DNA of 64,000 nt from Synchiropus splendidus. Lineage: Eukaryota; Chordata; Actinopteri; Syngnathiformes; Callionymidae. Below the pieces are notes generated by a model. The model saw only the letters and a list, made by a program, of their open reading frames with translations, had not been told where the DNA came from and searched no databases. The stretch covers positions 140,235 through 204,234 of the forward strand of contig NW_026527086.1 in NCBI RefSeq assembly GCF_027744825.2, read 5' to 3'. The translations under genes were made by a program, and so were the position numbers. Positions 51,969-64,000 of this stretch are shown here, one piece after another; the stretch's first letter is position 1, and the number at the start of each line of letters is the position of its first letter.

Positions 51969-53954
51969 GGAAAAACACTTCAGACAGTTTAGATTTGATG
52001 TGCAACTACTAGAAAGTCCCTTTCTGCTATAGTGGGAGGTTAAAATTTCATGTTCTGAAGCTTTCCTGAAAAGTTCTGGCACAATGCACAAAAACGCTTT
52101 TCAGCCTGAGATAAGGTGGGTTTCGGAACGCCAAACATAAAAGTGTTGATAACTTTTGAAAAACACTTCAGACAGCTTAGATTTGATGTGCAACTACTAG
52201 AAAGACTCTTTCTGCTATAGTGGGAGGTTAAAATTTCATGTTCTGAAGCTTCCCTGAAAAGTTATGGCACAATGCACAAAAACGCTTTTCAGCCTGAGAT
52301 AAGGTGGGTTTCGGAACGCCAAACATAAAAGTGTTGATAACTTTGGAAAAACACTTCAGACAGTTTAGATTTGATGTGCAACTACTAGAAAGACCCTTTC
52401 TGCTATAGTGGGAGGTTAAAATTTCATGTTCTGAAGCTTCCCTGAAAAGTTATGGCACAATGCACAAAAACGCTTTTCAGCCTGAGATAAGGTGGGTTTC
52501 GGAACGCCAAACATAAAAGTGTTGATAACTTTCGAAAAACAATTCAGACAGCTTAGATTTGATGTGCACCTACTAGAAAGACCCTTTCTGCTATAGTGGG
52601 AGGTTAAAATTTCATGTTCTGAAGCTTTCCTGAAAAGTTATGGCACAATGCACAAAAACGCTTTTCAGCCTGAGATAAGGTGGGTTTCGGAACGCCAAAC
52701 ATAAAAGTGCTGATAACTTTGGAAAAACACTTCAGACAGTTTAGATTTGATGTGCAACTACTAGAAAGACCCTTTCTGCTATAGTGGGAGGTTAAAATTT
52801 CATGTTCTGAAGCTTTCCTGAAAAGTTATGGCACAATGCACAAAAACGCTTTTCAGCCTGAGATAAGGTGGGTTTCGGAACGCCAAACATAAAAGTGTTG
52901 ATAACTTTTGAAAAACACTTCAGACAGCTTAGATTTGATGTGCAACTACTAGAAAGACCCTTTCTGCTATAGTGGGAGGTTAAAATTTCATGTTCTGAAG
53001 CTTCCCTGAAAAGTTATGGCACAATGCACAAAAACGCTTTTCAGCCTGAGATAAGGTGGGTTTCGGAACGCCAAACATAAAAGTGTTGATAACTTTGGAA
53101 AAACACTTCAGACAGTTTAGATTTGATGTGCAACTACTAGAAAGACCCTTTCTGCTATAGTGGGAGGTTAAAATTTCATGTTCTGAAGCTTCCCTGAAAA
53201 GTTATGGCACAATGCACAAAAACGCTTTTCAGCCTGAGATAAGGTGGGTTTCGGAACGCCAAACATAAAAGTGTTGATAACTTTGGAAAAACACTTCAGA
53301 CAGTTTAGATTTGATGTGCAACTACTAGAAAGACCCTTTCTGCTATAGTGGGAGGTTAAAATTTCATGTTCTGAAGCTTCCCTGAAAAGTTATGGCACAA
53401 TGCACAAAAACGCTTTTCAGCCTGAGATAAGGTGGGTTTCGGAACGCCAAACATAAAAGTGTTGATAACTTTGGAAAAACACTTCAGACAGTTTAGATTT
53501 GATGTGCAACTACTAGAAAGACCGTTTCTGCTATAGTGGGAGGTTAAAATTTCATGTTCTGAAGCTTCCCTGAAAAGTTATGGCACAATGCACAAAAACG
53601 CTTTTCAGCCTGAGATAAGGTGGGTTTCGGAACGCCAAACATAAAAGTGTTGATAACTTTCGAAAAACACTTCAGACAGCTTAGATTTGATGTGCACCTA
53701 CTAGAAAGACCCTTTCTGCTATAGTGGGAGGTTAAAATTTCATGTTCTGAAGCTTCCCTGAAAAGTTATGGCACAATGCACAAAAACGCTTTTCAGCCTG
53801 AGATAAGGTGGGTTTCGGAACGCCAAACATAAAAGTGTTGATAACTTTTGAAAAACACTTCAGACAGCTTAGATTTGATGTGCAACTACTAGAAAGACCC
53901 TTTCTGCTATAGTGGGAGGTTAAAATTTCATGTTCTGAAGCTTCCCTGAAAAGT
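51969..53954. repeat. Satellite between the two 12-kb segments
   Basis: The part of monomer 277 after 51968 and monomers 278-287 lie between the two matched segments. Private changes are T at 52017 (aaagtccc), C52076 (agttctggc), T52207 (gactcttt) and aaacaattc in a C-like monomer with C99 (52451-52638). Monomer 281 (52639) has C72 but an AC start, unlike the other C72 monomers. Monomers 281-292 also match 246-257 at a 35-monomer offset and 310-321 at a 29-monomer offset. Confidence 0.7.
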
Positions 53955-56900
53955 TATGGCACAATGCACAAAAACGCTTTTCAGCCTGAGATAAGGTGGG
54001 TTTCGGAACGCCAAACATAAAAGTGTTGATAACTTTGGAAAAACACTTCAGACAGTTTAGATTTGATGTGCAACTACTAGAAAGACCCTTTCTGCTATAG
54101 TGGGAGGTTAAAATTTCATGTTCTGAAGCTTCCCTGAAAAGTTATGGCACAATGCGTAAAAACGCTTTTCAGCCTGAGATAAGGTGGGTTTCGGAACGCC
54201 AAACATAAAAGTGTTGATAACTTTGGAAAAACACTTCAGACAGTTTAGATTTGATGTGCAACTACTAGAAAGACCCTTTCTGCTATAGTGGGAGGTTAAA
54301 ATTTCATGTTCTGAAGCTTTCCTGAAAAGTTATGGCACAATGCACAAAAACGCTTTTCAGCCTGAGATAAGGTGGGTTTCGGAACGCCAAACATAAAAGT
54401 GTTGATAACTTTTGAAAAACACTTCAGACAGCTTAGAATTGATGTGCAACTACTAGAAAGACCCTTTCTGCTATAGTGGGAGGTTAAAATTTCATGTTCT
54501 GAAGCTTCCCTGAAAAGTTATGGCACAATGCACAAAAACGCTTTTCAGCCTGAGATAAGGTGGGTTTCGGAACGCCAAACATAAAAGTGTTGATAACTTT
54601 GGAAAAACACTTCAGACAGTTTAGATTTGATGTGCAACTACTAGAAAGACCCTTTCTGCTATAGTGGGAGGTTAAAATTTCATGTTCTGAAGCTTCCCTG
54701 AAAAGTTATGGCACAATGCACAAAAACGCTTTTCAGCCTGAGATAAGGTGGGTTTCGGAACGCCAAACATAAAAGTGTTGATAACTTTCGAAAAACACTT
54801 CAGAGAGCTTAGATTTGATGTGCACCTACTAGAAAGACCCTTTCTGCTATAGTGGGAGGTTAAAATTTCATGTTCTGAAGCTTCCCTGAAAAGTTATGGC
54901 ACAATGCGTAAAAACGCTTTTCAGCCTGAGATAAGGTGGGTTTCGGAACGCCAAACATAAAAGTGTTGATAACTTTGGAAAAACACTTCAGACAGTTTAG
55001 ATTTGATGTGCAACTACTAGAAAGACCCTTTCTGCTATAGTGGGAGGTTAAAATTTCATGTTCTGAAGCTTTCCTGAAAAGTTATGGCACAATGCACAAA
55101 AACGCTTTTCAGCCTGAGATAAGGTGGGTTTCGGAACGCCAAACATAAAAGTGTTGATAACTTTGGAAAAACACTTCAGACAGTTTAGATTTGATGTGCA
55201 ACTACTAGAAAGACCCTTTCTGCTATAGTGGGAGGTTAAAATTTCATGTTCTGAAGCTTTCCTGAAAAGTTATGGCACAATGCACAAAAACGCTTTTCAG
55301 CCTGAGATAAGGTGGGTTTCGGAACGCCAAACATAAAAGTGTTGATAACTTTGGAAAAACACTTCAGACAGTTTAGATTTGATGTGCAACTACTAGAAAG
55401 ACCCTTTCTGCTATAGTGGGAGGTTAAAATTTCATGTTCTGAAGCTTTCCTGAAAAGTTATGGCACAATGCACAAAAACGCTTTTCAGCCTGAGATAAGG
55501 TGGGTTTCGGAACGCCAAACATAAAAGTGTTGATAACTTTTGAAAAACACTTCAGACAGCTTAGATTTGATGTGCAACTACTAGAAAGACCCTTTCTGCT
55601 ATAGTGGGAGGTTAAAATTTCATGTTCTGAAGCTTCCCTGAAAAGTTATGGCACAATGCACAAAAACGCTTTTCAGCCTGAGATAAGGTGGGTTTCGGAA
55701 CGCCAAACATAAAAGTGTTGATAACTTTCGAAAAACACTTCAGAGAGCTTAGATTTGATGTGCACCTACTAGAAAGACCCTTTCTGCTATAGTGGGAGGT
55801 TAAAATTTCATGTTCTGAAGCTTCCCTGAAAAGTTATGGCACAATGCGTAAAAACGCTTTTCAGCCTGAGATAAGGTGGGTTTCGGAACGCCAAACATAA
55901 AAGTGTTGATAACTTTCGAAAAACAATTCAGAGAGCTTAGATTTGATGTGCACCTACTAGAAAGACCCTTTCTGCTATAGTGGGAGGTTAAAATTTCATG
56001 TTCTGAAGCTTCCCTGAAAAGTTATGGCACAATGCGTAAAAACGCTTTTCAGCCTGAGATAAGGTGGGTTTCGGAACGCCAAACATAAAAGTGTTGATAA
56101 CTTTGGAAAAACACTTCAGACAGTTTAGATTTGATGTGCAACTACTAGAAAGACCCTTTCTGCTATAGTGGGAGGTTAAAATTTCATGTTCTGAAGCTTT
56201 CCTGAAAAGTTATGGCACAATGCACAAAAACGCTTTTCAGCCTGAGATAAGGTGGGTTTCGGAACGCCAAACATAAAAGTGTTGATAACTTTTGAAAAAC
56301 ACTTCAGACAGCTTAGATTTGATGTGCAACTACTAGAAAGACCCTTTCTGCTATAGTGGGAGGTTAAAATTTCATGTTCTGAAGCTTCCCTGAAAAGTTA
56401 TGGCACAATGCACAAAAACGCTTTTCAGCCTGAGATAAGGTGGGTTTCGGAACGCCAAACATAAAAGTGTTGATAACTTTGGAAAAACACTTCAGACAGT
56501 TTAGATTTGATGTGCAACTACTAGAAAGACCCTTTCTGCTATAGTGGGAGGTTAAAATTTCATGTTCTGAAGCTTCCCTGAAAAGTTATGGCACAATGCA
56601 CAAAAACGCTTTTCAGCCTGAGATAAGGTGGGTTTCGGAACGCCAAACATAAAAGTGTTGATAACTTTGGAAAAACACTTCAGACAGTTTAGATTTGATG
56701 TGCAACTACTAGAAAGACCCTTTCTGCTATAGTGGGAGGTTAAAATTTCATGTTCTGAAGCTTCCCTGAAAAGTTATGGCACAATGCACAAAAACGCTTT
56801 TCAGCCTGAGATAAGGTGGGTTTCGGAACGCCAAACATAAAAGTGTTGATAACTTTCGAAAAACACTTCAGAGAGCTTAGATTTGATGTGCACCTACTAG

Positions 56901-59900
56901 AAAGACCCTTTCTGCTATAGTGGGAGGTTAAAATTTCATGTTCTGAAGCTTCCCTGAAAAGTTATGGCACAATGCGTAAAAACGCTTTTCAGCCTGAGAT
57001 AAGGTGGGTTTCGGAACGCCAAACATAAAAGTGTTGATAACTTTGGAAAAACACTTCAGACAGTTTAGATTTGATGTGCAACTACTAGAAAGACCCTTTC
57101 TGCTATAGTGGGAGGTTAAAATTTCATGTTCTGAAGCTTTCCTGAAAAGTTATGGCACAATGCACAAAAACGCTTTTCAGCCTGAGATAAGGTGGGTTTC
57201 GGAACGCCAAACATAAAAGTGTTGATAACTTTGGAAAAACACTTCAGACAGTTTAGATTTGATGTGCAACTACTAGAAAGACCCTTTCTGCTATAGTGGG
57301 AGGTTAAAATTTCATGTTCTGAAGCTTTCCTGAAAAGTTATGGCACAATGCACAAAAACGCTTTTCAGCCTGAGATAAGGTGGGTTTCGGAACGCCAAAC
57401 ATAAAAGTGTTGATAACTTTTGAAAAACACTTCAGACAGCTTAGATTTGATGTGCAACTACTAGAAAGACCCTTTCTGCTATAGTGGGAGGTTAAAATTT
57501 CATGTTCTGAAGCTTCCCTGAAAAGTTATGGCACAATGCACAAAAACGCTTTTCAGCCTGAGATAAGGTGGGTTTCGGAACGCCAAACATAAAAGTGTTG
57601 ATAACTTTGGAAAAACACTTCAGACAGTTTAGATTTGATGTGCAACTACTAGAAAGACCCTTTCTGCTATAGTGGGAGGTTAAAATTTCATGTTCTGAAG
57701 CTTCCCTGAAAAGTTATGGCACAATGCGTAAAAACGCTTTTCAGCCTGAGATAAGGTGGGTTTCGGAACGCCAAACATAAAAGTGTTGATAACTTTGGAA
57801 AAACACTTCAGACAGTTTAGATTTGATGTGCAACTACTAGAAAGACCCTTTCTGCTATAGTGGGAGGTTAAAATTTCATGTTCTGAAGCTTCCCTGAAAA
57901 GTTATGGCACAATGCACAAAAACGCTTTTCAGCCTGAGATAAGGTGGGTTTCGGAACGCCAAACATAAAAGTGTTGATAACTTTCGAAAAACACTTCAGA
58001 GAGCTTAGATTTGATGTGCACCTACTAGAAAGACCCTTTCTGCTATAGTGGGAGGTTAAAATTTCATGTTCTGAAGCTTCCCTGAAAAGTTATGGCACAA
58101 TGCGTAAAAACGCTTTTCAGCCTGAGATAAGGTGGGTTTCGGAACGCCAAACATAAAAGTGCTGATAACTTTGGAAAAACACTTCAGACAGTTTAGATTT
58201 GATGTGCAACTACTAGAAAGACCCTTTCTGCTATAGTGGGAGGTTAAAATTTCATGTTCTGAAGCTTTCCTGAAAAGTTATGGCACAATGCACAAAAACG
58301 CTTTTCAGCCTGAGATAAGGTGGGTTTCGGAACGCCAAACATAAAAGTGTTGATAACTTTTGAAAAACACTTCAGACAGCTTAGATTTGATGTGCAACTA
58401 CTAGAAAGACCCTTTCTGCTATAGTGGGAGGTTAAAATTTCATGTTCTGAAGCTTCCCTGAAAAGTTATGGCACAATGCACAAAAACGCTTTTCAGCCTG
58501 AGATAAGGTGGGTTTCGGAACGCCAAACATAAAAGTGTTGATAACTTTGGAAAAACACTTCAGACAGTTTAGATTTGATGTGCAACTACTAGAAAGACCC
58601 TTTCTGCTATAGTGGGAGGTTAAAATTTCATGTTCTGAAGCTTCCCTGAAAAGTTATGGCACAATGCACAAAAACGCTTTTCAGCCTGAGATAAGGTGGG
58701 TTTCGGAACGCCAAACATAAAAGTGTTGATAACTTTGGAAAAACACTTCAGACAGTTTAGATTTGATGTGCAACTACTAGAAAGACCCTTTCTGCTATAG
58801 TGGGAGGTTAAAATTTCATGTTCTGAAGCTTCCCTGAAAAGTTATGGCACAATGCACAAAAACGCTTTTCAGCCTGAGATAAGGTGGGTTTCGGAACGCC
58901 AAACATAAAAGTGTTGATAACTTTGGAAAAACACTTCAGACAGTTTAGATTTGATGTGCAACTACTAGAAAGACCGTTTCTGCTATAGTGGGAGGTTAAA
59001 ATTTCATGTTCTGAAGCTTCCCTGAAAAGTTATGGCACAATGCACAAAAACGCTTTTCAGCCTGAGATAAGGTGGGTTTCGGAACGCCAAACATAAAAGT
59101 GTTGATAACTTTCGAAAAACACTTCAGACAGCTTAGATTTGATGTGCACCTACTAGAAAGACCCTTTCTGCTATAGTGGGAGGTTAAAATTTCATGTTCT
59201 GAAGCTTCCCTGAAAAGTTATGGCACAATGCACAAAAACGCTTTTCAGCCTGAGATAAGGTGGGTTTCGGAACGCCAAACATAAAAGTGTTGATAACTTT
59301 TGAAAAACACTTCAGACAGCTTAGATTTGATGTGCAACTACTAGAAAGACCCTTTCTGCTATAGTGGGAGGTTAAAATTTCATGTTCTGAAGCTTCCCTG
59401 AAAAGTTATGGCACAATGCACAAAAACGCTTTTCAGCCTGAGATAAGGTGGGTTTCGGAACGCCAAACATAAAAGTGTTGATAACTTTGGAAAAACACTT
59501 CAGACAGTTTAGATTTGATGTGCAACTACTAGAAAGACCCTTTCTGCTATAGTGGGAGGTTAAAATTTCATGTTCTGAAGCTTCCCTGAAAAGTTATGGC
59601 ACAATGCGTAAAAACGCTTTTCAGCCTGAGATAAGGTGGGTTTCGGAACGCCAAACATAAAAGTGTTGATAACTTTGGAAAAACACTTCAGACAGTTTAG
59701 ATTTGATGTGCAACTACTAGAAAGACCCTTTCTGCTATAGTGGGAGGTTAAAATTTCATGTTCTGAAGCTTTCCTGAAAAGTTATGGCACAATGCACAAA
59801 AACGCTTTTCAGCCTGAGATAAGGTGGGTTTCGGAACGCCAAACATAAAAGTGTTGATAACTTTTGAAAAACACTTCAGACAGCTTAGATTTGATGTGCA

Positions 59901-62900
59901 ACTACTAGAAAGACCCTTTCTGCTATAGTGGGAGGTTAAAATTTCATGTTCTGAAGCTTCCCTGAAAAGTTATGGCACAATGCACAAAAACGCTTTTCAG
60001 CCTGAGATAAGGTGGGTTTCGGAACGCCAAACATAAAAGTGTTGATAACTTTGGAAAAACACTTCAGACAGTTTAGATTTGATGTGCAACTACTAGAAAG
60101 ACCCTTTCTGCTATAGTGGGAGGTTAAAATTTCATGTTCTGAAGCTTCCCTGAAAAGTTATGGCACAATGCACAAAAACGCTTTTCAGCCTGAGATAAGG
60201 TGGGTTTCGGAACGCCAAACATAAAAGTGTTGATAACTTTCGAAAAACACTTCAGAGAGCTTAGATTTGATGTGCACCTACTAGAAAGACCCTTTCTGCT
60301 ATAGTGGGAGGTTAAAATTTCATGTTCTGAAGCTTCCCTGAAAAGTTATGGCACAATGCGTAAAAACGCTTTTCAGCCTGAGATAAGGTGGGTTTCGGAA
60401 CGCCAAACATAAAAGTGCTGATAACTTTGGAAAAACACTTCAGACAGTTTAGATTTGATGTGCAACTACTAGAAAGACCCTTTCTGCTATAGTGGGAGGT
60501 TAAAATTTCATGTTCTGAAGCTTTCCTGAAAAGTTATGGCACAATGCACAAAAACGCTTTTCAGCCTGAGATAAGGTGGGTTTCGGAACGCCAAACATAA
60601 AAGTGTTGATAACTTTTGAAAAACACTTCAGACAGCTTAGATTTGATGTGCAACTACTAGAAAGACCCTTTCTGCTATAGTGGGAGGTTAAAATTTCATG
60701 TTCTGAAGCTTCCCTGAAAAGTTATGGCACAATGCACAAAAACGCTTTTCAGCCTGAGATAAGGTGGGTTTCGGAACGCCAAACATAAAAGTGTTGATAA
60801 CTTTGGAAAAACACTTCAGACAGTTTAGATTTGATGTGCAACTACTAGAAAGACCCTTTCTGCTATAGTGGGAGGTTAAAATTTCATGTTCTGAAGCTTC
60901 CCTGAAAAGTTATGGCACAATGCACAAAAACGCTTTTCAGCCTGAGATAAGGTGGGTTTCGGAACGCCAAACATAAAAGTGTTGATAACTTTGGAAAAAC
61001 ACTTCAGACAGTTTAGATTTGATGTGCAACTACTAGAAAGACCCTTTCTGCTATAGTGGGAGGTTAAAATTTCATGTTCTGAAGCTTCCCTGAAAAGTTA
61101 TGGCACAATGCACAAAAACGCTTTTCAGCCTGAGATAAGGTGGGTTTCGGAACGCCAAACATAAAAGTGTTGATAACTTTCGAAAAACACTTCAGAGAGC
61201 TTAGATTTGATGTGCACCTACTAGAAAGACCCTTTCTGCTATAGTGGGAGGTTAAAATTTCATGTTCTGAAGCTTCCCTGAAAAGTTATGGCACAATGCG
61301 TAAAAACGCTTTTCAGCCTGAGATAAGGTGGGTTTCGGAACGCCAAACATAAAAGTGTTGATAACTTTGGAAAAACACTTCAGACAGTTTAGATTTGATG
61401 TGCAACTACTAGAAAGACCCTTTCTGCTATAGTGGGAGGTTAAAATTTCATGTTCTGAAGCTTCCCTGAAAAGTTATGGCACAATGCACAAAAACGCTTT
61501 TCAGCCTGAGATAAGGTGGGTTTCGGAACGCCAAACATAAAAGTGTTAATAACTTTGGAAAAACACTTCAGACAGTTTAGATTTGATGTGCAACTACTAG
61601 AAAGACCCTTTCTGCTATAGTGGGAGGTTAAAATTTCATGTTCTGAAGCTTCCCTGAAAAGTTATGGCACAATGCACAAAAACGCTTTTCAGCCTGAGAT
61701 AAGGTGGGTTTCGGAACGCCAAACATAAAAGTGTTGATAACTTTCGAAAAACACTTCAGAGAGCTTAGATTTGATGTGCACCTACTAGAAAGACCCTTTC
61801 TGCTATAGTGGGAGGTTAAAATTTCATGTTCTGAAGCTTCCCTGAAAAGTTATGGCACAATGCGTAAAAACGCTTTTCAGCCTGAGATAAGGTGGGTTTC
61901 GGAACGCCAAACATAAAAGTGTTGATAACTTTGGAAAAACACTTCAGACAGTTTAGATTTGATGTGCAACTACTAGAAAGACCCTTTCTGCTATAGTGGG
62001 AGGTTAAAATTTCATGTTCTGAAGCTTTCCTGAAAAGTTATGGCACAATGCACAAAAACGCTTTTCAGCCTGAGATAAGGTGGGTTTCGGAACGCCAAAC
62101 ATAAAAGTGTTGATAACTTTTGAAAAACACTTCAGACAGCTTAGATTTGATGTGCAACTACTAGAAAGACCCTTTCTGCTATAGTGGGAGGTTAAAATTT
62201 CATGTTCTGAAGCTTCCCTGAAAAGTTATGGCACAATGCACAAAAACGCTTTTCAGCCTGAGATAAGGTGGGTTTCGGAACGCCAAACATAAAAGTGTTG
62301 ATAACTTTGGAAAAACACTTCAGACAGTTTAGATTTGATGTGCAACTACTAGAAAGACCCTTTCTGCTATAGTGGGAGGTTAAAATTTCATGTTCTGAAG
62401 CTTCCCTGAAAAGTTATGGCACAATGCACAAAAACGCTTTTCAGCCTGAGATAAGGTGGGTTTCGGAACGCCAAACATAAAAGTGTTGATAACTTTTGAA
62501 AAACACTTCAGACAGCTTAGATTTGATGTGCAACTACTAGAAAGACCCTTTCTGCTATAGTGGGAGGTTAAAATTTCATGTTCTGAAGCTTCCCTGAAAA
62601 GTTATGGCACAATGCACAAAAACGCTTTTCAGCCTGAGATAAGGTGGGTTTCGGAACGCCAAACATAAAAGTGTTGATAACTTTGGAAAAACACTTCAGA
62701 CAGTTTAGATTTGATGTGCAACTACTAGAAAGACCCTTTCTGCTATAGTGGGAGGTTAAAATTTCATGTTCTGAAGCTTCCCTGAAAAGTTATGGCACAA
62801 TGCACAAAAACGCTTTTCAGCCTGAGATAAGGTGGGTTTCGGAACGCCAAACATAAAAGTGTTGATAACTTTCGAAAAACACTTCAGAGAGCTTAGATTT

Positions 62901-64000
62901 GATGTGCACCTACTAGAAAGACCCTTTCTGCTATAGTGGGAGGTTAAAATTTCATGTTCTGAAGCTTCCCTGAAAAGTTATGGCACAATGCGTAAAAACG
63001 CTTTTCAGCCTGAGATAAGGTGGGTTTCGGAACGCCAAACATAAAAGTGTTGATAACTTTGGAAAAACACTTCAGACAGCTTAGATTTGATGTGCAACTA
63101 CTAGAAAGACCCTTTCTGCTATAGTGGGAGGTTAAAATTTCATGTTCTGAAGCTTCCCTGAAAAGTTATGGCACAATGCACAAAAACGCTTTTCAGCCTG
63201 AGATAAGGTGGGTTTCGGAACGCCAAACATCAAAGTGTTGATAACTTTCGAAAAACACTTCAGACAGCTTAGATTTGATGTGCACCTACTAGAAAGACCC
63301 TTTCTGCTATAGCGGGAGGTTAAAATTTCATGTTCTGAAGCTTCCCTGAAAAGTTATGGCACAATGCACAAAAACGCTTTTCAGCCTGAGATAAGGTGGG
63401 TTTCGGAACGCCAAACATAAAAGTGTTGATAACTTTGGAAAAACACTTCAGACAGTTTAGATTTGATGTGCAACTACTAGAAAGACCCTTTCTGCTATAG
63501 TGGGAGGTTAAAATTTCATGTTCTGAAGCTTCCCTGAAAAGTTATGGCACAATGCACAAAAACGCTTTTCAGCCTGAGATAAGGTGGGTTTCGGAACGCC
63601 AAACATAAAAGTGTTAATAACTTTGGAAAAACACTTCAGACAGTTTAGATTTGATGTGCAACTACTAGAAAGACCCTTTCTGCTATAGTGGGAGGTTAAA
63701 ATTTCATGTTCTGAAGCTTCCCTGAAAAGTTATGGCACAATGCACAAAAACGCTTTTCAGCCTGAGATAAGGTGGGTTTCGGAACGCCAAACATAAAAGT
63801 GTTGATAACTTTCGAAAAACACTTCAGAGAGCTTAGATTTGATGTGCACCTACTAGAAAGACCCTTTCTGCTATAGTGGGAGGTTAAAATTTCATGTTCT
63901 GAAGCTTCCCTGAAAAGTTATGGCACAATGCGTAAAAACGCTTTTCAGCCTGAGATAAGGTGGGTTTCGGAACGCCAAACATAAAAGTGTTGATAACTTT
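53955..64000. repeat. 64-monomer-offset (12,032-bp) segmental duplication, copy 2 (cut by the window end)
   Basis: Monomers 288-341 repeat the order of 224-277. The window ends within monomer 341, so the true right boundary of this copy is not visible. I saw no mismatch with copy 1 at the diagnostic sites I compared, but I did not align every base. Confidence 0.82.
63919..64000. repeat. Partial monomer at the window edge
   Basis: The first 82 bases of monomer 341 have a GT start and are cut by the end of the window. The array evidently continues. Base 1 also falls exactly on my chosen monomer start, so neither array edge is visible. Confidence 0.95.

Larger units (their letters stand above)
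1..64000. repeat. 188-bp tandem satellite DNA array filling the window
   Basis: The tatggcac motif recurs every 188 bases from base 1 (1, 189, 377, 565, 753, 941 and so on) to 63919. This gives 340 complete monomers and one partial monomer, all head to tail on the same strand. The expected start of monomer 341 after two single-base deletions is 63919, which is where it lies, so there are no other net length changes. The type A monomer has 73 G or C bases of 188 (38.8%). Most copies differ from each other by only a few bases. Each monomer carries one HindIII site (aagctt, monomer positions 172-177), so a HindIII digest should give a 188-bp ladder. No gene or other element interrupts the array. 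A centromeric or heterochromatic location is inferred from array size and homogeneity. I do not recognise a named satellite family. Confidence 0.98.

Noticed and set aside
51852..52091. 79-codon reverse-strand open frame
   Set aside because: It is the same satellite frame, extended because the private A-to-C change at 52076 turns a TAA into GAA on the minus strand. It starts at TTG, not ATG, and nothing supports translation.
1..64000. CRISPR array
   Set aside because: The repeats are contiguous, with no unique spacers between them, and the 188-bp unit is far longer than a CRISPR repeat. No cas genes are present.
1..64000. Pol III internal promoter, tRNA, 5S or other rRNA origin of the monomer
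   Set aside because: I found no convincing A box or B box, tRNA arm pattern or rRNA-like sequence in the monomer on either strand. An alignment search would be needed to exclude a very diverged origin.
1..64000. Telomeric repeat, transposon ends or LTRs within the array
   Set aside because: No short telomere-type tandem repeat, target-site duplication, polyadenine tail or break in the 188-bp register was seen anywhere.

Overview
The whole 64-kb window is one uninterrupted tandem satellite array. I count 340 complete head-to-tail monomers (1-63918) plus the first 82 bases of a 341st (63919-64000), all in the same orientation. The monomer is 188 bp, counted from the tatggcac motif at base 1. 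Only two monomers differ in length, and both are 187 bp. The common (type A) monomer is about 39% GC. I see no gene, RNA gene, transposable element, inverted segment, telomere repeat or unique flanking sequence. An array of this size and homogeneity indicates a eukaryotic nuclear genome, probably a centromeric, pericentromeric or other heterochromatic block assembled from long reads. The species cannot be named from this sequence. Centromeric satellites of similar length are known in several animals, including teleost fish, but size alone is weak evidence.

Monomers differ at only a few linked sites. Positions are numbered within the monomer: 14-15 (AC or GT), 72, 74, 81, 83, 92, 99, 102, 119 and 178. 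Three main types result. Type A has G83, C99, T102 and A119. Type B has T83, C99, C102 and A119. Type C has C83, G99, C102 and C119, which creates a TTTCGAAA palindrome. Types differ by about 1-5%. They follow a loose syntax, typically (GT-A) - B - A - A - C, an approximately 940-bp five-monomer higher-order unit. GT-start monomers usually follow a type C monomer.

Larger duplications lie over this. There is a 5-mer duplication at 1-1880. A 29-mer (5,451 bp) duplication covers 1693-12594, and I see only two differences between its copies. Duplications with 22-mer (4,136 bp), 38-mer (7,144 bp) and 25-mer (4,700 bp) offsets lie between 13535 and 36846. A 64-mer (12,032 bp) offset relates 41923-51968 to 53955-64000. 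The left part (to about 34.4 kb) has recurrent runs of three type C monomers. The right part has none and carries its own private variants. This is the pattern expected of a satellite evolving by repeated unequal exchange or segmental amplification. The interest lies in this history and in the conserved blocks and dyads inside the monomer, not in any encoded product.
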